Source of the DNA: Gadus chalcogrammus
Taxonomy: Eukaryota; Chordata; Actinopteri; Gadiformes; Gadidae
NCBI RefSeq assembly: GCF_026213295.1
Contig: NC_079421.1
Coordinates: 17,584,056 to 17,648,055 of the forward strand
Reading direction: 5' to 3'
DNA length: 64,000 nucleotides
Part shown: piece after piece, positions 1 to 25,377 of the stretch
How the letters are laid out: the number at the start of each line of letters is the position of its first letter
How positions within the stretch are numbered: position 1 is the stretch's first letter
Program-made: the position numbers and the translations under genes
The notes under the pieces: generated by a model
What the model saw: the letters and a program-made list of their open reading frames with translations, nothing else
The model's database searches: none
Told to the model about the DNA's origin: nothing

Positions 1-1859
1 ACAAAGTGCCTCATCCTTCTTATTTGATCCATGATTACTCTGCCATCAATAACACCACAATAGGTGTGATTTGGGCCAGTATTTTTTGCCCTTTACTGAG
101 TCATCAGTGTGTCATCCTGTGTGACCATGTGTACAACTACTGCTCTGCTGCTCTGTCCCATCCACAGAGTAGTGAGTGTTCTGAGGGAACATTTACACAA
201 GCCCTGGTGGTTGTCCATTAGACATGGGAACCAGCAGAGACCTCACAATGACATATTACAATGTTTTTTTTAGTGACGATATGATATATATATATTTTTT
301 ATGTCAATGAAATTCTGTAAACATTGTGACTCGATTTAACGTTTATTGTGCAATTTTATATTTAGATAATAATTTAGTGTGGCTTAACGTGTTTACCACT
401 GAAGATCGGGTTCTAAAGGTCTTTCGGTGTCCACCATTGTTTTTTAAGTAAACTGTTCCAAACAGAGCAGAACATTTTTAATGCCTATTGATTTGAGCTG
501 AAACCCTTAAAACTGCTTCCACTAACATAACATTCACGTTTCTAAAGGTTTTAGTGTTATCTTGCAATACAAGTATTTGGCAAGCAAAGAGTTTGAAGGA
601 TCCTTGATGGATTTATCTTATCGGTTCCCATCAGGAAAAGATTGTTATATATTTCACATTAAATAGACGTTTATTTCATAATGATTCGTTTTTTAATAAG
701 ACAAAGCACTGAGCTGCCAACACTGTAGCAGGGGTCACATAAAGTGTGTCTTAGTGCCTCATCAAACACAAAATGAAAGGCTTAACTTTGCAGACCGGAT
801 CATTTTTGGTACATTTTATTATGCTCTAAATCCCACTTCACCCTAAGTTGTACCACACATTCACACACCTTTTATTGTCAGTTATTTCACAGGCTGAATA
901 TCCATTCAGCAGCATAGGCCTCTTGCCTCTTGACACCCACACAGCACCCATAGCAACATGGCGTTTCCTAGTAACCACATTTATGTAATACGTAAAGAAA
1001 TTGAAGGTAGGGCAGGAATTAGCAAAGTCTAGCTAGAGCTTTGCATGAATCCATCCCGGATGGAATGTGAGGGAGTGCCAGGGTCTGTGTTCACATTCCA
1101 AACTTCTTCTAGATCTTTCTCTGTTCCCTGAATGGTCGACAACATGGTAAACACATTGCTCCTGTTATACTGTCAACTTTGATGTTGACTCTTTGAAGGC
1201 CTCAGTTATTTAACAGGATGTGTCCTGTATGATAGACACAACCCTCATATATGGACTATATATATATACATATAGTGTGTCCACACTATAACAATACTTT
1301 GTACAGACAATTTGCAAAACATTTCATGATTGTGTTGATATTGGCGTATTAACTTCCGTCACTTACCACCCAGCAAATCAGGCAGTGGGGTTGAATACGG
1401 TGAAACTTATTCACAGAGAATGAATCCCTAGTTCCCTAGTGTCGGGCCTTTTGAGGATTCAAATATATATACTTCAGTGGGGTTCAGAGTCCTTGAAAAT
1501 CACGGTTTTCATAGAAGTTAATTTCACTCACTACCCTACAAAGGACATGTTGGCCAATCATTTATATCAGAAGATGTTGATAGAAGTATTAAGGCAATTG
1601 TGTCCAAAAAAGTGTCACTGTCCTTATCCTTGTGTCAAACCAAACATAAAAAAAAAAAAAAGCATAAAATGTGGTCTAGTTTACGATACAAAATGATTCG
1701 TTCAGTTGTAAATAAATCTGAACTATATCAATCCTACTAACATAAACGTCTATTTTGAGTCCTCTTACATGGCGTTGGTAATCAGCGCCATACTTCCTGT
1801 TTCCTGCCCCTTTCTCTCTGATGCACACTGCCCGGGTCCCTTTGAGCCGTGACGATGAG
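1..1859. other. Intergenic stretch without recognisable gene
   Basis: AT-rich DNA with only short open frames (86 codons or fewer), none resembling a known protein. I see no exon with paired splice signals that I could assign. A short TA run lies near 1259-1275 and an A-run near 1650-1662. A pair of RFX-like motifs near 947-975 is listed separately. Confidence 0.6.
947..975 (+). promoter_or_regulatory. RFX X-box-like motif pair
   Basis: GTTTCCTAGTAAC at 963-975 fits the RFX X-box form RYYNYY-N-RRNRAC, a near-palindrome bound by RFX factors. It is preceded at 947-957 by CCCATAGCAAC, which carries the same right half-site. Two such sites about 20 bp apart are suggestive, but no gene start is visible next to them, so function is inference only. 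Confidence 0.25.
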
Positions 1860-1861
1860 GC

Positions 1862-2000
1862 GGGTTACGTCACCCATGGCCTCCGTTGGCCACCGTCCTC
1901 ATTCATTAACCAATCACAATGTACGGTGGCTGGGGCGTAGCCCAACGACCCTCCACCGCCCGCCTCTCCATTCATGATAAATATACTCTATTGTTGCCAT
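1862..2000 (+). promoter_or_regulatory. Promoter-like region without identified gene
   Basis: On the plus strand there is, in order, a CRE-like TTACGTCA (1865-1872), a CCAAT box (1910-1914) and a TATA-like ATAAATATA (about 1977-1985). This lies in a locally GC- and CpG-richer stretch that continues to about 2350. Order and spacing are typical of a vertebrate core promoter. I could not find a supported first exon downstream; the following sequence runs into poly-G and (CA)n arrays. It may belong to an unseen non-coding transcript, or be chance. Confidence 0.25.
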
Positions 2001-2419
2001 GGCGGGCCACCACACCAGTGGGGTGGGGGGGGGGATTCATAATGCAGCGGTGGGGGTGACAGGAGGAGGGGGGGGGGGGGGGTACCTCACGGCCGCCAGC
2101 CCCCCCCACTCTAGAGACTCCACTCGTAAACACACAGACGTCATGAGACGGGGGCCCTTGGTGTTGTCCCCTCGGGTGCTCGTGCCAACCGCTCCGCCCC
2201 TTTGTGCTGCCAGCCCTCGCCGCGGGGCCCCCCGGGGGAAGGAGTGAGGGGGGGCCCGTGGACCGCTTCCTGCCCCCACCAGGGCCCTCGGTGCCAGCCC
2301 GCCCAGGAATGAGATCACTGCTGGCTGGAGGTGGCAGGATGAGCCGTGTGCTGCTCTGCCGCGCCGGTCGCCACTCCTACTCCACTGAGTGGGCACCGGC
2401 ACTCTGCAACACATGCACT

Positions 2420-3232
<813 letters not shown>

Positions 3233-3727
3233 ACAACCATCCACCCCCCCCCACACACACACACACCTAGATCCACACATCTAGACACCCACACATACAG
3301 CTACTATACTAGTTCTGCATGCTTTTCTCTGCATTCTGAAAAATTAAGTTCATACATACATTCCCTCCATATTACATGCTGTGGTTTTGAAGCAAATGCT
3401 TTCAGTTCCATGGTAATATTTTGCCTCACAGTTGTTATTATAGCAGCTGTGCTCTATTTGATATATGGTTGTTCCTTATTATAAACAGATGTATTAGTAT
3501 GTGGAAGGTGGTATTGCAGGTTCAGTCGTCCATGAGATCATAAAACAGCCAAATTGTTTTCAGCTTGGAATTCTATTCCTGGCCTGCTCTCTGGTGGGAT
3601 TAGTGTATACCACTGCCCTCTGGTGGCTCAACACAAAACTGCCTGCCTTCATTACGTAAAAGTGTATGTGTGTGTGTGGACGTGTGTGTGTGCGTGTATG
3701 TGTGCGTGTGTGTGTTTGCGCATGCGC

Positions 3728-5357
<1,630 letters not shown>

Positions 5358-5363
5358 TTTATT
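5358..5363 (-). terminator. efemp2: Candidate efemp2 polyadenylation signal
   Basis: TTTATT on the plus strand is AATAAA on the minus strand, about 140 bp past the efemp2 stop codon. Position and strand fit, but other sites further left could be used. Confidence 0.35.
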
Positions 5364-5504
5364 CCTGCCTTTTCGTTCTTCTTCCCACCTCCTCCTTCAC
5401 CACCACCACCACCACCACCCCACACTACCATGAGGGACGGGAGGGAGTGGGAGGGAGTGGGCGGAGGGCTGGGGGAGTCCTCCAGCTCGGCCCCCCCCCT
5501 CCCT

Positions 5505-12328
<6,824 letters not shown>

Positions 12329-12425
12329 CTGAAATGGTGCTTCGAACAAGCACAGACACACAAGCGCACACACACAAAACAGTCACACAACCACTCTGCA
12401 TGCTCGCAATCTAAAAGACACACAC

Positions 12426-12477
12426 TAAGTAAGAGTAGGGACACAGCTAGACACAAGACAAACACACTGACACACAT
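12426..12477 (-). CDS. efemp2: Candidate efemp2 start and signal-peptide exon
   Basis: An ATG at 12477-12475 opens a strongly hydrophobic stretch (MCVSVFVLCLAVSLLLL). A possible GTGTGTG donor at 12425 leaves the exon in the phase needed to join exon 12300-12328, across an intron of about 97 bp. A signal peptide is expected here for a secreted fibulin, and the joined length (about 429 residues) would be near normal. However, the donor is weak, the region is TG-rich, and no clear cleavage motif follows. The true first coding exon may lie elsewhere between 12.5 and 16 kb. Confidence 0.25.
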
Positions 12478-12699
12478 ACACGAGACGCAAGTTCACACAC
12501 ACACGCACGCGTGCACACACTCAAAAGACACACACACGCGCGCACACTCAAACTGGCACACTGCTGTCAGAGAGGTGGAGGTGCCCGGGGTTGTATAGGA
12601 GGGGGGCCGAGTGGGTGTGAGGAGCTGCCAAGGGGGGGGGTCGGGATCTGTAACAAGAGATGGGACAGAGAGTTTGGAAAAGAACATTAAGGAAGAGTT

Positions 12700-15691
<2,992 letters not shown>

Positions 15692-15982
15692 TAGACCAGC
15701 ACATAAACAGTGGGCCATGTTATCTCAGCCCTTGCTGGGAGCCAGCTGTAACACAGCAGACTGGAAAGTGGAGCAATGGAGAAGCTGAGATGAGTTCGGC
15801 CTTTAGACCCAAGTGAGAGAGTGAGAAAGCGATCTTTGAAGAGGCAGTCAGAGACAAGTAATATTTGCTGGCTTGCTTGCCGATACAAGCAAGGAGGCAA
15901 ATATCAAGCAAACATATTTAATTGAGACAAGGGCACTGAATGAGTCACTCCACCGGTGCCTTGACACACATGCGTGCGCCAA

Positions 15983-16015
<33 letters not shown>

Positions 16016-16078
16016 CACACACACACACAGACACAGACACAGACACAGATACACACAGGGCTCAAGTCCTGTACTTAC

Positions 16079-16200
16079 TTCAACTCTACGGCTCTGTGGG
16101 CTGAGTGTGTTGCGGCGCAGCGTCCCTGATGAGCTCAAGTGGAGCAGCGGTCCCTGCAGCCTGGGCTCTGGGATCCTCCCGGGGAGAGAGACAGGCAGAG
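16079..16200 (-). other. efemp2: Candidate efemp2 5' untranslated exon
   Basis: On the minus strand the sequence reaches a strong consensus donor, GAA|GTAAGTAC, at 16079/16078. It precedes the efemp2 coding exons and lies in a GC-richer region. The left edge is the donor; the right edge (transcription start) is a guess. A TATAAATA-like motif on the minus strand near 16955-16966 is further upstream. Support is only the splice signal and position. Confidence 0.3.
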
Positions 16201-16294
16201 AGGGAGAGAGAGAGTGGGGAGACCGACAGCTGGAGCAGCTGAACACATGCAGGGGAGGAAAAGAAAGAGCAAGCAAGAGACAGGGAGGGAGAGA

Positions 16295-16299
<5 letters not shown>

Positions 16300-16327
<28 letters not shown>

Positions 16328-16700
16328 GGAAGGAGAGCGGGAGAACCAGCGCGAGCGAGGGCGGAGATTGGGACAGCCCATTCCTCCTCCCTCCTCCCGC
16401 CCTCCCTCCATCCCAAGCCCCCCAGCCGATTTGGCCCCCTGCACAGCCATCCTCCCAAGTCTCACTCCCCCACACACTGCTCCCCCCCCCCCCCCCCCCC
16501 CCCCTCATTCCTTGACCCCCCAGGATGCAAATTCCTGGTCTGCGGCCCAAATACTCAAAACCGTCCAAATCTCGGGCGGAACAACAACTTGCATAGATTC
16601 ACACCCCCCCCCCCCACTCCCCACCCTCTCCCTCCTCCTCCTCCTCCTCCTCCTCCTCCTCCTCCACCCCCCTCCTCCTCCTAGTCCTCCTCATCCCTTA
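16300..16700. repeat. Low-complexity GA, poly-C and (CTC)n tracts
   Basis: Purine-rich GA at about 16290-16328, poly-C at about 16483-16503, a second C run near 16604-16614, and (CTC)n at about 16626-16683. Pro-, Ser- and Leu-rich open frames here are artefacts of these tracts. Confidence 0.9.
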
Positions 16701-16749
16701 CCCAATGCCTCGTCTCACTGGTCATACAGCACACCTGGTTTCATTTAAA

Positions 16750-17879
16750 CTACCCCCCCCCTCCCCAACACACACACACACACACACACACACCTCCCCT
16801 GCGAGCAGCCTCCAAGCTCCCCCGCCCCTCATCTGTTCCATTTACCCCCCATGTATCTGGACCCAGGCCGCCATATTTTTCTTTTTCGGCCAATTTTCCA
16901 TAGAACGACGGCGCTAGACTGCAGCCTAGGTCTCTCTCCCAATCTGAAATTAGGGATATTTATAGCCGCCGAAAAAAGACCTTAATGGAATGTAGAGTAA
17001 AATTAGAGAGTAGCGGAGAGGAAAGTAGAGAGAGAGAGGGAGACTGAGAGAGGTAGCAGACACTTGGAAAATGAGCAAGCGCATTTCACTAAACATGTAA
17101 ACTGTGGGAGGGTTTTCTTGGGCCGCTGACAAGATTTGACTGTTACTCCTTCGGTGCTTCCTAATTGTGTCGGCCATTGCTGCTCGAATGAATAGCGCAC
17201 CACTGTAAGGAAGGAGTAGTTTTGCTTTAAGTATGTGTCTTTGTATTAATCCAAATATAACTGATTACTCACTTATAACTAGCAATGGTCCAAGTCAATG
17301 CTCAGAAATGTGTGTGTATATATATATATATATCAAAAGGATGCTTCACAGTGAGAATTTTACCATATGGAAAGCCACTACAGCTTTTGCTGACCTGTCA
17401 ACCTGAAGCAACAAAAGCAGCCACCTACTGAGAACGCTCTATTTACGGTGTTTTGAGAACCAAACCCTTCAAATAGTGCCAGGTTTGTTTGTGTGTTTGC
17501 GGTTCTATTGGTTGAGGCGACAGCTGTCAGGACAGAGGGGCTGCTTGTTAAAACGTCCCACTCAATCACTTGTCACCACCACCACCACCTCCCACCAACG
17601 TCCAATTGTCCGAGGGGTGGTGCGCCACCCGCGTTGTCATGAGAACATGACCACACACTTAATGTCGGGCACCTCAGGTCTTAAGAATGTGATATATGGA
17701 GAGATACAGTAGCTCGATGTCTAAAACTGAGGAGCACATTGCACCTTCAACTGTAAATGTAATGTCTATGTTTAGGGCCGTGACAGTCGTCATATACTCA
17801 TAAACGTCCTTCATTTACTTCAACAGATCAATAATAAATACAAAACTCCAAAAAAAAAATTAAATGCAAATAGGTTGAT
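16750..17879. other. Intergenic stretch between efemp2 and fibp
   Basis: No recognisable gene. Human EFEMP2 and FIBP are separated by CTSW; I see no cathepsin-like sequence here. A short TA run lies at 17316-17332. Confidence 0.5.
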
Positions 17880-17885
17880 TTTATT
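17880..17885 (-). terminator. fibp: Candidate fibp polyadenylation signal
   Basis: TTTATT on the plus strand (AATAAA on minus), about 210 bp past the fibp stop codon. Confidence 0.5.
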
Positions 17886-18092
17886 TACAGAAAAATAGAG
17901 AGACGGCCAAGAGGACCAAAGTCCCCTTTAACATGAACAAATCGTTGGTCAATGATCCCGGAGAGAGGAGTAGAGAAAGTAGACATTTGGGGGTACCTAG
18001 AAAATAAAGTCCATGATGATGAGGGGGAGACAGAGAGAATAAATGAGCAAATGGGACAACTTTGGACGCTGATGATGAACGGAGACGGACTG

Positions 18093-21000
18093 TCAGTCGT
18101 GGTACATTTTGAAGATACAGCTTTTAATGACTCCCATGTATCGGTCCCACACAACTTGATATCTGAAACACAAGAGAGAGAAGGAACTGTAAATATATTT
18201 AGCCACGACTGACTGTACAGCCTCATGACAACCTGTCATTACAAACCCCACTGGAGAAATGAACAAGTGAAGCAGTCTTTGTTCATTCAGTCTAATTTTA
18301 GTTTCGTGTTTTTTTTTTGTTTTTCGGTTTGTGGGATGAATATGGCTTTTGTTGAGTGTGTGGTGGTACTGGGGTTGTGTAAACCCTTAACTACATTCCA
18401 GGGTGGCTACGGGAGAAACAAGGTAACTACAGTCTCCCAAACTAGAGGAGGGTAGGGTGACACCCACTGGCAGAAGAGGAACGGTAAATTAAATGGCATC
18501 GCTTCAAAACCCCTAAACTACCGAGGCTAAAATCATAACCCGCATTGAAGGAGAGAAGCCTTAATATTTACACATGGTAAGCAATTCTCCTCCCTATATT
18601 TATCATTTGCTATTTAGTAATACTGCAGACACTTCCAAAGCGAATTACAGTGAATTCAGATACAGGTTATTAAGGAGCAGGTTGGGGAAAGGCATTTTAC
18701 TCAGGCGGGCCCACAAGTAGGCTGCTGACATTGGGGATATGACCAGGTACCTTTCGATACTTCATATCCGGGCCTGGAAACAGAAACCCTAGCCAGTTCA
18801 CTCTCCCCCTTTATATAACGTAGGTCATAATGGACTGCCACTGAAATGTATTTCATGAAGTGGTAATGGCCTTGTTCCAACTCCCAATGTTCCTAGGTCA
18901 CTAGATCTAGACAATGACGTGGTATAATTGGTGTTAGCATCGTGATGCCGTTGGCCGTTGAAGCAGGCTCAGCGGCTCGAGGGGAACCTACTTGAATGTG
19001 TCCAGGAGGAGTGCAGAGTTGGTGTAGTGGGTGAGGTAGAGCCTCATGTCTGCGGAGGCCCAGCGGTCAGAGCGACAGGGCTCGATGAACTAGAGGAAGG
19101 GGACTCGCGTTAGTCTCTCGGTCAGACGAGTGACTGCAAAGGTTTCTTTCTAATGCTCCAGCCTACACGTCTGTACTTTCGGTAGACACATTTTGAGCAA
19201 CCAGATCCTTTCGGAATCTGCTTACTCTACGTTTGGTTACCGAGAATACAGAGGTCATTTGGAGGACTAGCATTAGATATTATGCAGCAATAGACAATAG
19301 GGAGCAGACTGTATTTACATTAAAATCAAATACATCTACCTTCTCCACCAGATCGATGAAGAAATCTCTGACATCTTTTGTATTTGTGAGTTTCGCTGCG
19401 ATGTTGACCAGCCCCCGTGAAAGATTCTTTCGGGGTCAAAAAAAGGAACAACGGTATGAAATATAATGACATGATTTAAAACTCTTGTGACTCAATTTAC
19501 AGCGACGCTACTAATGACTAATGTGCATGTAGCGTCCCACGCACCTTGAAGTTGGTCTCCATCTCTGTGTACACTTTCGTCTTTCCCCTGAGAGCTGTGC
19601 AAACCAGACTGGAGGAATAGGAGTAGAGATGGGGACAGAAGAGACGGATTAACTGCCTGAAACTGATTGCTTCGTTCAAATGATGTATTAATCATTGCTA
19701 TAATTATTAGCGCATATACTATTTAAAAGTTGACTAAATAATAAGAGGTTTAAACTAAAAAATACCTAATAAAACAAGTAGATTGTCGGATTCTATACTG
19801 AACATATTGAGTCACCTTTTGTGTTGATCCAGCAGATCCTTGTCCGTTATCAATATCTTCAGCTCTTTCAGGTCTTGTAGAAATTCTTTGTCCAGATCTA
19901 CGTCCATGTCTTCCACCATGTTATCTAAGACGTACAGAAATACCTTCAAAGAGTCCGTTTTACACACAGGAAGAACGATGCTAAACTTTTCAAGTTTATG
20001 TAGAGCACTCTGCAGTGTTGTATATAGTGATAGAAAGTCAAACTTAAGTCTAATGAAATTTTTCTTAGTTAAAAGTGACTACGGTTAAAGTTAAAATCCG
20101 TAAGAAAATCCCTTAAGTAAAAGTCAACACGCTTAAATTACAAAAGTCTGATTAGATCTACTAGCGCCAAAGTTTTATATTTTAGCGAGAAAAGAATGAG
20201 TAAAAGTAAAGTCTACAGAAATATCAAAATTCAAGTATATTAATGATACTCCCAAAACTACTAAAGTACTGTAAAAAAGTATTTAAACATTGTTACTCTA
20301 CACCGCTTTATAAACAGCATGGGGGGATTGGTACTGGGGGAAAAAACGGCTAGGTTTATGGGAGATTTAACAAGGAGTGTTCCCTAACCCTGTTTAAATC
20401 TAACTTTAACTATTCCACAGCAGGCTTGTTAAACTACCATTTGGCCCGGGACCGTCAACTGAAAACAAATTTCAGTTTGGAGTGGGTGAAACACGATATT
20501 TATGAGTGAGGATGAACAAGACGCAATGCAATAAAACCACTGAAATACACATATACATAACCATATTCCAAAGGGTCCATGTTAAGAGATGATGAGAGTC
20601 ACTAGAATAACTGTTTCCAACCTTGTAAACAACTTTAACACATTTCATACACTGACTCACCCACAGCTCCTACTGTCCAGTTTTTGATGAGCTGGCCGGC
20701 GCAGAAAGCAAAGTCCTGGAACGTGAGATACTGCAGTTTTCTCTTCCCCGTCTCAAACCGATTGTTGGCAAAGAAAACTATTGCCGCATAATCCCTGCAA
20801 TGAGAGAGACAAGGCATTACGGTTGCTGGCAAAGGGAACCATTAAAAGAAAGATGTTGTTTTTCTTCTCTCTTCTAGTACATACGTAGTTTTTGCTATAT
20901 ACCCGTCAACAAACAGATCAGCAAAACATGTTCTTCATGAATATGATTTAAATTAGGCTATTGTGTTCAGTCTCAAACTGAAACCATTTGGTCAGATCTT

Positions 21001-22304
21001 TTTTCTGAAATAAGCCACAAGATTCAGTGTGTTTGTGTGTGCTTATTATGAACAGGCAGTACCTGGCCAGCTTGTCAGAGAGAATAAAGTTTTGGCGAAT
21101 GTTCTCGACCAGGGGTCCCTTGAGTTCTTCCACGACTTTGAACACACGCTTGAAGTTGTCAAACTGGAAGACAATATAAGGGAGAGTGCATCACATTTTC
21201 AGGGACTACTTCAAATGTGTTCAAAAAGTGCCAAAGAAAATAACAAATTACTTTATTTTACAGAGGGATAATGACAGAGACTACATTTATTTTAATTGGG
21301 AACCATTCGAATCAAAAAATATAATAAAACAATAATCTCCACCATGAATACAGTCTGTTCTGGGTCTTACTATGGTATGTGGTCAAATGGAATTATTGGA
21401 GAAGAAAACCTTGAACCAACCTGCCGTCTACAACTCTTCAGAGTGATGCCCGTCTTTGAGCTGACGTCATCGAGGTCTTTCTTGGTTCCCTTTGATAGTT
21501 TTTTGCCCAAGACCTCCCGTACAAACACGTCATCAAACGTATAGTATCTATATGTACAGGGAGGGGAAAAACAACTAGTGATTGCTCATACAGTGGCATA
21601 ATATTTATGACAGCTTATAAACAGCATATAAAACAACATATGAATGCTTTTAGAGCTAACATTTGAACCAAGCTTGGGAATGTATGAACGTCTGCTCATC
21701 TGTGTCTGTTTTCAGGCTTCTTAAGTTCAACCGTAATAACTATAAAAGAAGGGTACAAAATGTGCCCATGAAGTAATAAAAATGGAACCACATAAAACAA
21801 ACGTTGTTAAGCAAACTAAATGGAACAAAAAAGAGGGCCCTTTAACTTAGACGGGTAAGTCAAAATATCAAGCCATGAATATGGTCACAGAACAGGGTGA
21901 TACAGAACGACGTCACACCTCTCTATGAGCATAGCCTGCCGATGGGGCGGGATCTGGAACAGCAGCTGGTTGGCCAGCTTGGTGGGGTTGTGCAGCAGAC
22001 GTTCACACATCTGGAAAGTTCTGTACTGGTCCATAGTGTCACTCATTACGACTTCGGCACTCGCCTCGTATTCCTCCATCCCCTCGCTGCCCATTCGCCA
22101 CTTAACTGCATCGTTTACTGTCGAGGGGCAGATAATCGGATCAAATCTGTAATATAACAACGACAGCTATAATAGTTCTACATGATGTAAGTAGAATGTA
22201 CCATGCTCTGGGTCAATACCTGTATAGCCATCAAGCCACAGCTGATAAACCTCCTCATCCATGATGGTGGTGTTCCCCACAAATACATCAAGCTCTACCG
22301 CCAT
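18093..22304 (-). CDS. fibp: Acidic FGF intracellular-binding protein
   Basis: FIBP binds internalised FGF1 and is linked to its mitogenic action; no enzymatic activity is established for it. Ten coding exons in transcript order: 22220-22304, 21919-22117, 21421-21547, 21063-21163, 20661-20794, 19816-19924, 19545-19608, 19340-19426, 18992-19089, 18093-18162. All have GT-AG borders and the phases close exactly, giving 357 residues, the same as the common human isoform. Diagnostic segments are [20 protein letters not shown] at the N terminus, [55 protein letters not shown] and a C-terminal WDRYMG. The start is the ATG giving MAVELDVF, equivalent to human MTSELDIF. There are no membrane segments. 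It lies beside efemp2 as in human and appears intact. Confidence 0.96.
18610..18805 (+). mobile_element. SINE tail with V-core-like domain
   Basis: The sequence GCAGACACTTCCAAAGCGAATTACAG-like, followed by a stretch with ACAGGTTATTAAGGAGCAGG and AGGTACCTTTCGATACTTC, matches the conserved core and tail shared by several fish SINE families. It lies in fibp between exons 9 and 10. The tRNA-like head is not seen, so it is probably truncated. A more decayed piece of similar type lies near 32608-32690. Confidence 0.6.
20005..20330. mobile_element. Decayed AT-rich MITE-like repeat
   Basis: The stretch is made of recurring AAGTAAAAGT-like pieces. It is bordered by ACTCTGCAGTGTTG on the left and a weakly inverted GTTACTCTACACCGCT on the right, like short non-autonomous DNA transposons scattered in fish introns. 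No target duplication is visible. It lies in a fibp intron. Confidence 0.3.
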
Positions 22305-22659
22305 CGTCTAGGAAGCAGGGTGGAAAAACAAAATCAATACAACTTTGCGACATTTAGCATTACGTTACCACAGTACAAGCATTTACCAAACGAAGCATAA
22401 TTTAAATAGCTATTAATATAATAACAACGGCGACGTCTTCTCTTACGTATTGCTCTTCCAAAAAGCTATAAGATGCTAGCTATAACTACGTTCACTTCAA
22501 TATCTATCAACTGTATTTGCTTGACGTGATCTCCAAAGCCATTTACAGCAGCGACGATTAGCTTTCACACGTTGGTTAACTTAGCCACATTAGGAGTAAG
22601 TTAATAGAAAAGGTATAGTTAAAAACACTAAAGCCTAAGTGACAGCCAGTGTCAACAAC

Positions 22660-22730
22660 AGCAGTCATGCAGCACATCCGGTAGGTTTCGTCACATGACC
22701 GGAAACCTTCCCAAAGCCGTGCGCTTTGTA
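22660..22730 (-). promoter_or_regulatory. fibp: Likely fibp promoter
   Basis: About 370-420 bp upstream of the fibp start codon. It contains TCACATGA (22691-22698, an M-box/MiT-TFE type E-box) running into CCGGAAAC (22699-22706, an ETS-type site), plus a second ETS-like ATCCGG near 22676. ETS-rich TATA-less promoters suit a broadly expressed gene. The transcription start is not determined. Confidence 0.4.
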
Positions 22731-22739
22731 GACTGATTT

Positions 22740-24756
<2,017 letters not shown>

Positions 24757-25377
24757 ATGGGTAGCGACAGCGAGGTCTTTAAGAGAGAATTATCAAAGAT
24801 GTCCGACGACGAGTTAATGGCTTGCTCCAAGGAAGAACTACTGAGCCGACTGCGTAAAGAGGAGTCCGAAAAGATGTCTGCTCTCATTCAACGTGGACGT
24901 CTGATCAAAGAAGTAAATAAACAGCTGCAGGGACACCTCCTGGAAATCAGGGAGCTGAAAGTCATCAATCAGCGTCTACAAGAAGAAAACACAGAGTTGC
25001 GAGACCTTTGCTGTTTTCTTGACGACGATCGCCTAAAAGTTAAAAAGCTGGCAAGAGAATGGCAGCTGTTTGGGCACCATGCGGCTAAAGTGATGCGGGA
25101 AGACCTTGGCGGATACTTGAAGAAACTTGCAGACCTGGAGCGAATGCAGGACGGACTGGTCAAGGAAAATTTGGATCTTAAGGAGCTCTGTTTGGTCCTG
25201 GAGGAGGAATGTGTCAGTCGAAGTGACTCGAGCCCCGGTGGGTCGACTGAGCTCAACCTCCCCTGCATGGTGGCCCGGGACTTGGGGGACGGGAGCTCAA
25301 GCACAGGCAGCGTTGGGAGTCCAGACCAACTTCATCTGGTGTGCTCACCTGATGACAGGAGGACATCATTTGGTTGA
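24757..25377 (+). CDS. ccdc85b: Coiled-coil domain-containing protein 85B
   Basis: A single uninterrupted exon of 206 residues (human CCDC85B, also called DIPA, is 202 residues and intronless). The start MGSDSEVFKRELSKMSDDEL is preferred; the open frame extends 35 codons upstream but that part looks unlike the family. The conserved N-terminal block contains ELMACSKEELLSRLRKEE, followed by a coiled coil (about residues 35-90, VNKQLQGHLLEIRELK and onward), a middle block REWQLFGHHAAKVMREDL, and a second coiled coil (about 120-150). The tail is Ser/Gly-rich. The family acts as an adaptor that restrains transcription factors and binds p120-catenin-class proteins at junctions. It lies between fibp and fosl1, exactly as in human. 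Confidence 0.95.
   Translation: MGSDSEVFKRELSKMSDDELMACSKEELLSRLRKEESEKMSALIQRGRLIKEVNKQLQGHLLEIRELKVINQRLQEENTELRDLCCFLDDDRLKVKKLAREWQLFGHHAAKVMREDLGGYLKKLADLERMQDGLVKENLDLKELCLVLEEECVSRSDSSPGGSTELNLPCMVARDLGDGSSSTGSVGSPDQLHLVCSPDDRRTSFG

Noticed and set aside
15848..16748. Overlapping open frames up to 291 codons
   Set aside because: Driven by CA, GA, poly-C and CTC tracts. No domain is recognisable, and the region is more likely efemp2 5' flank.
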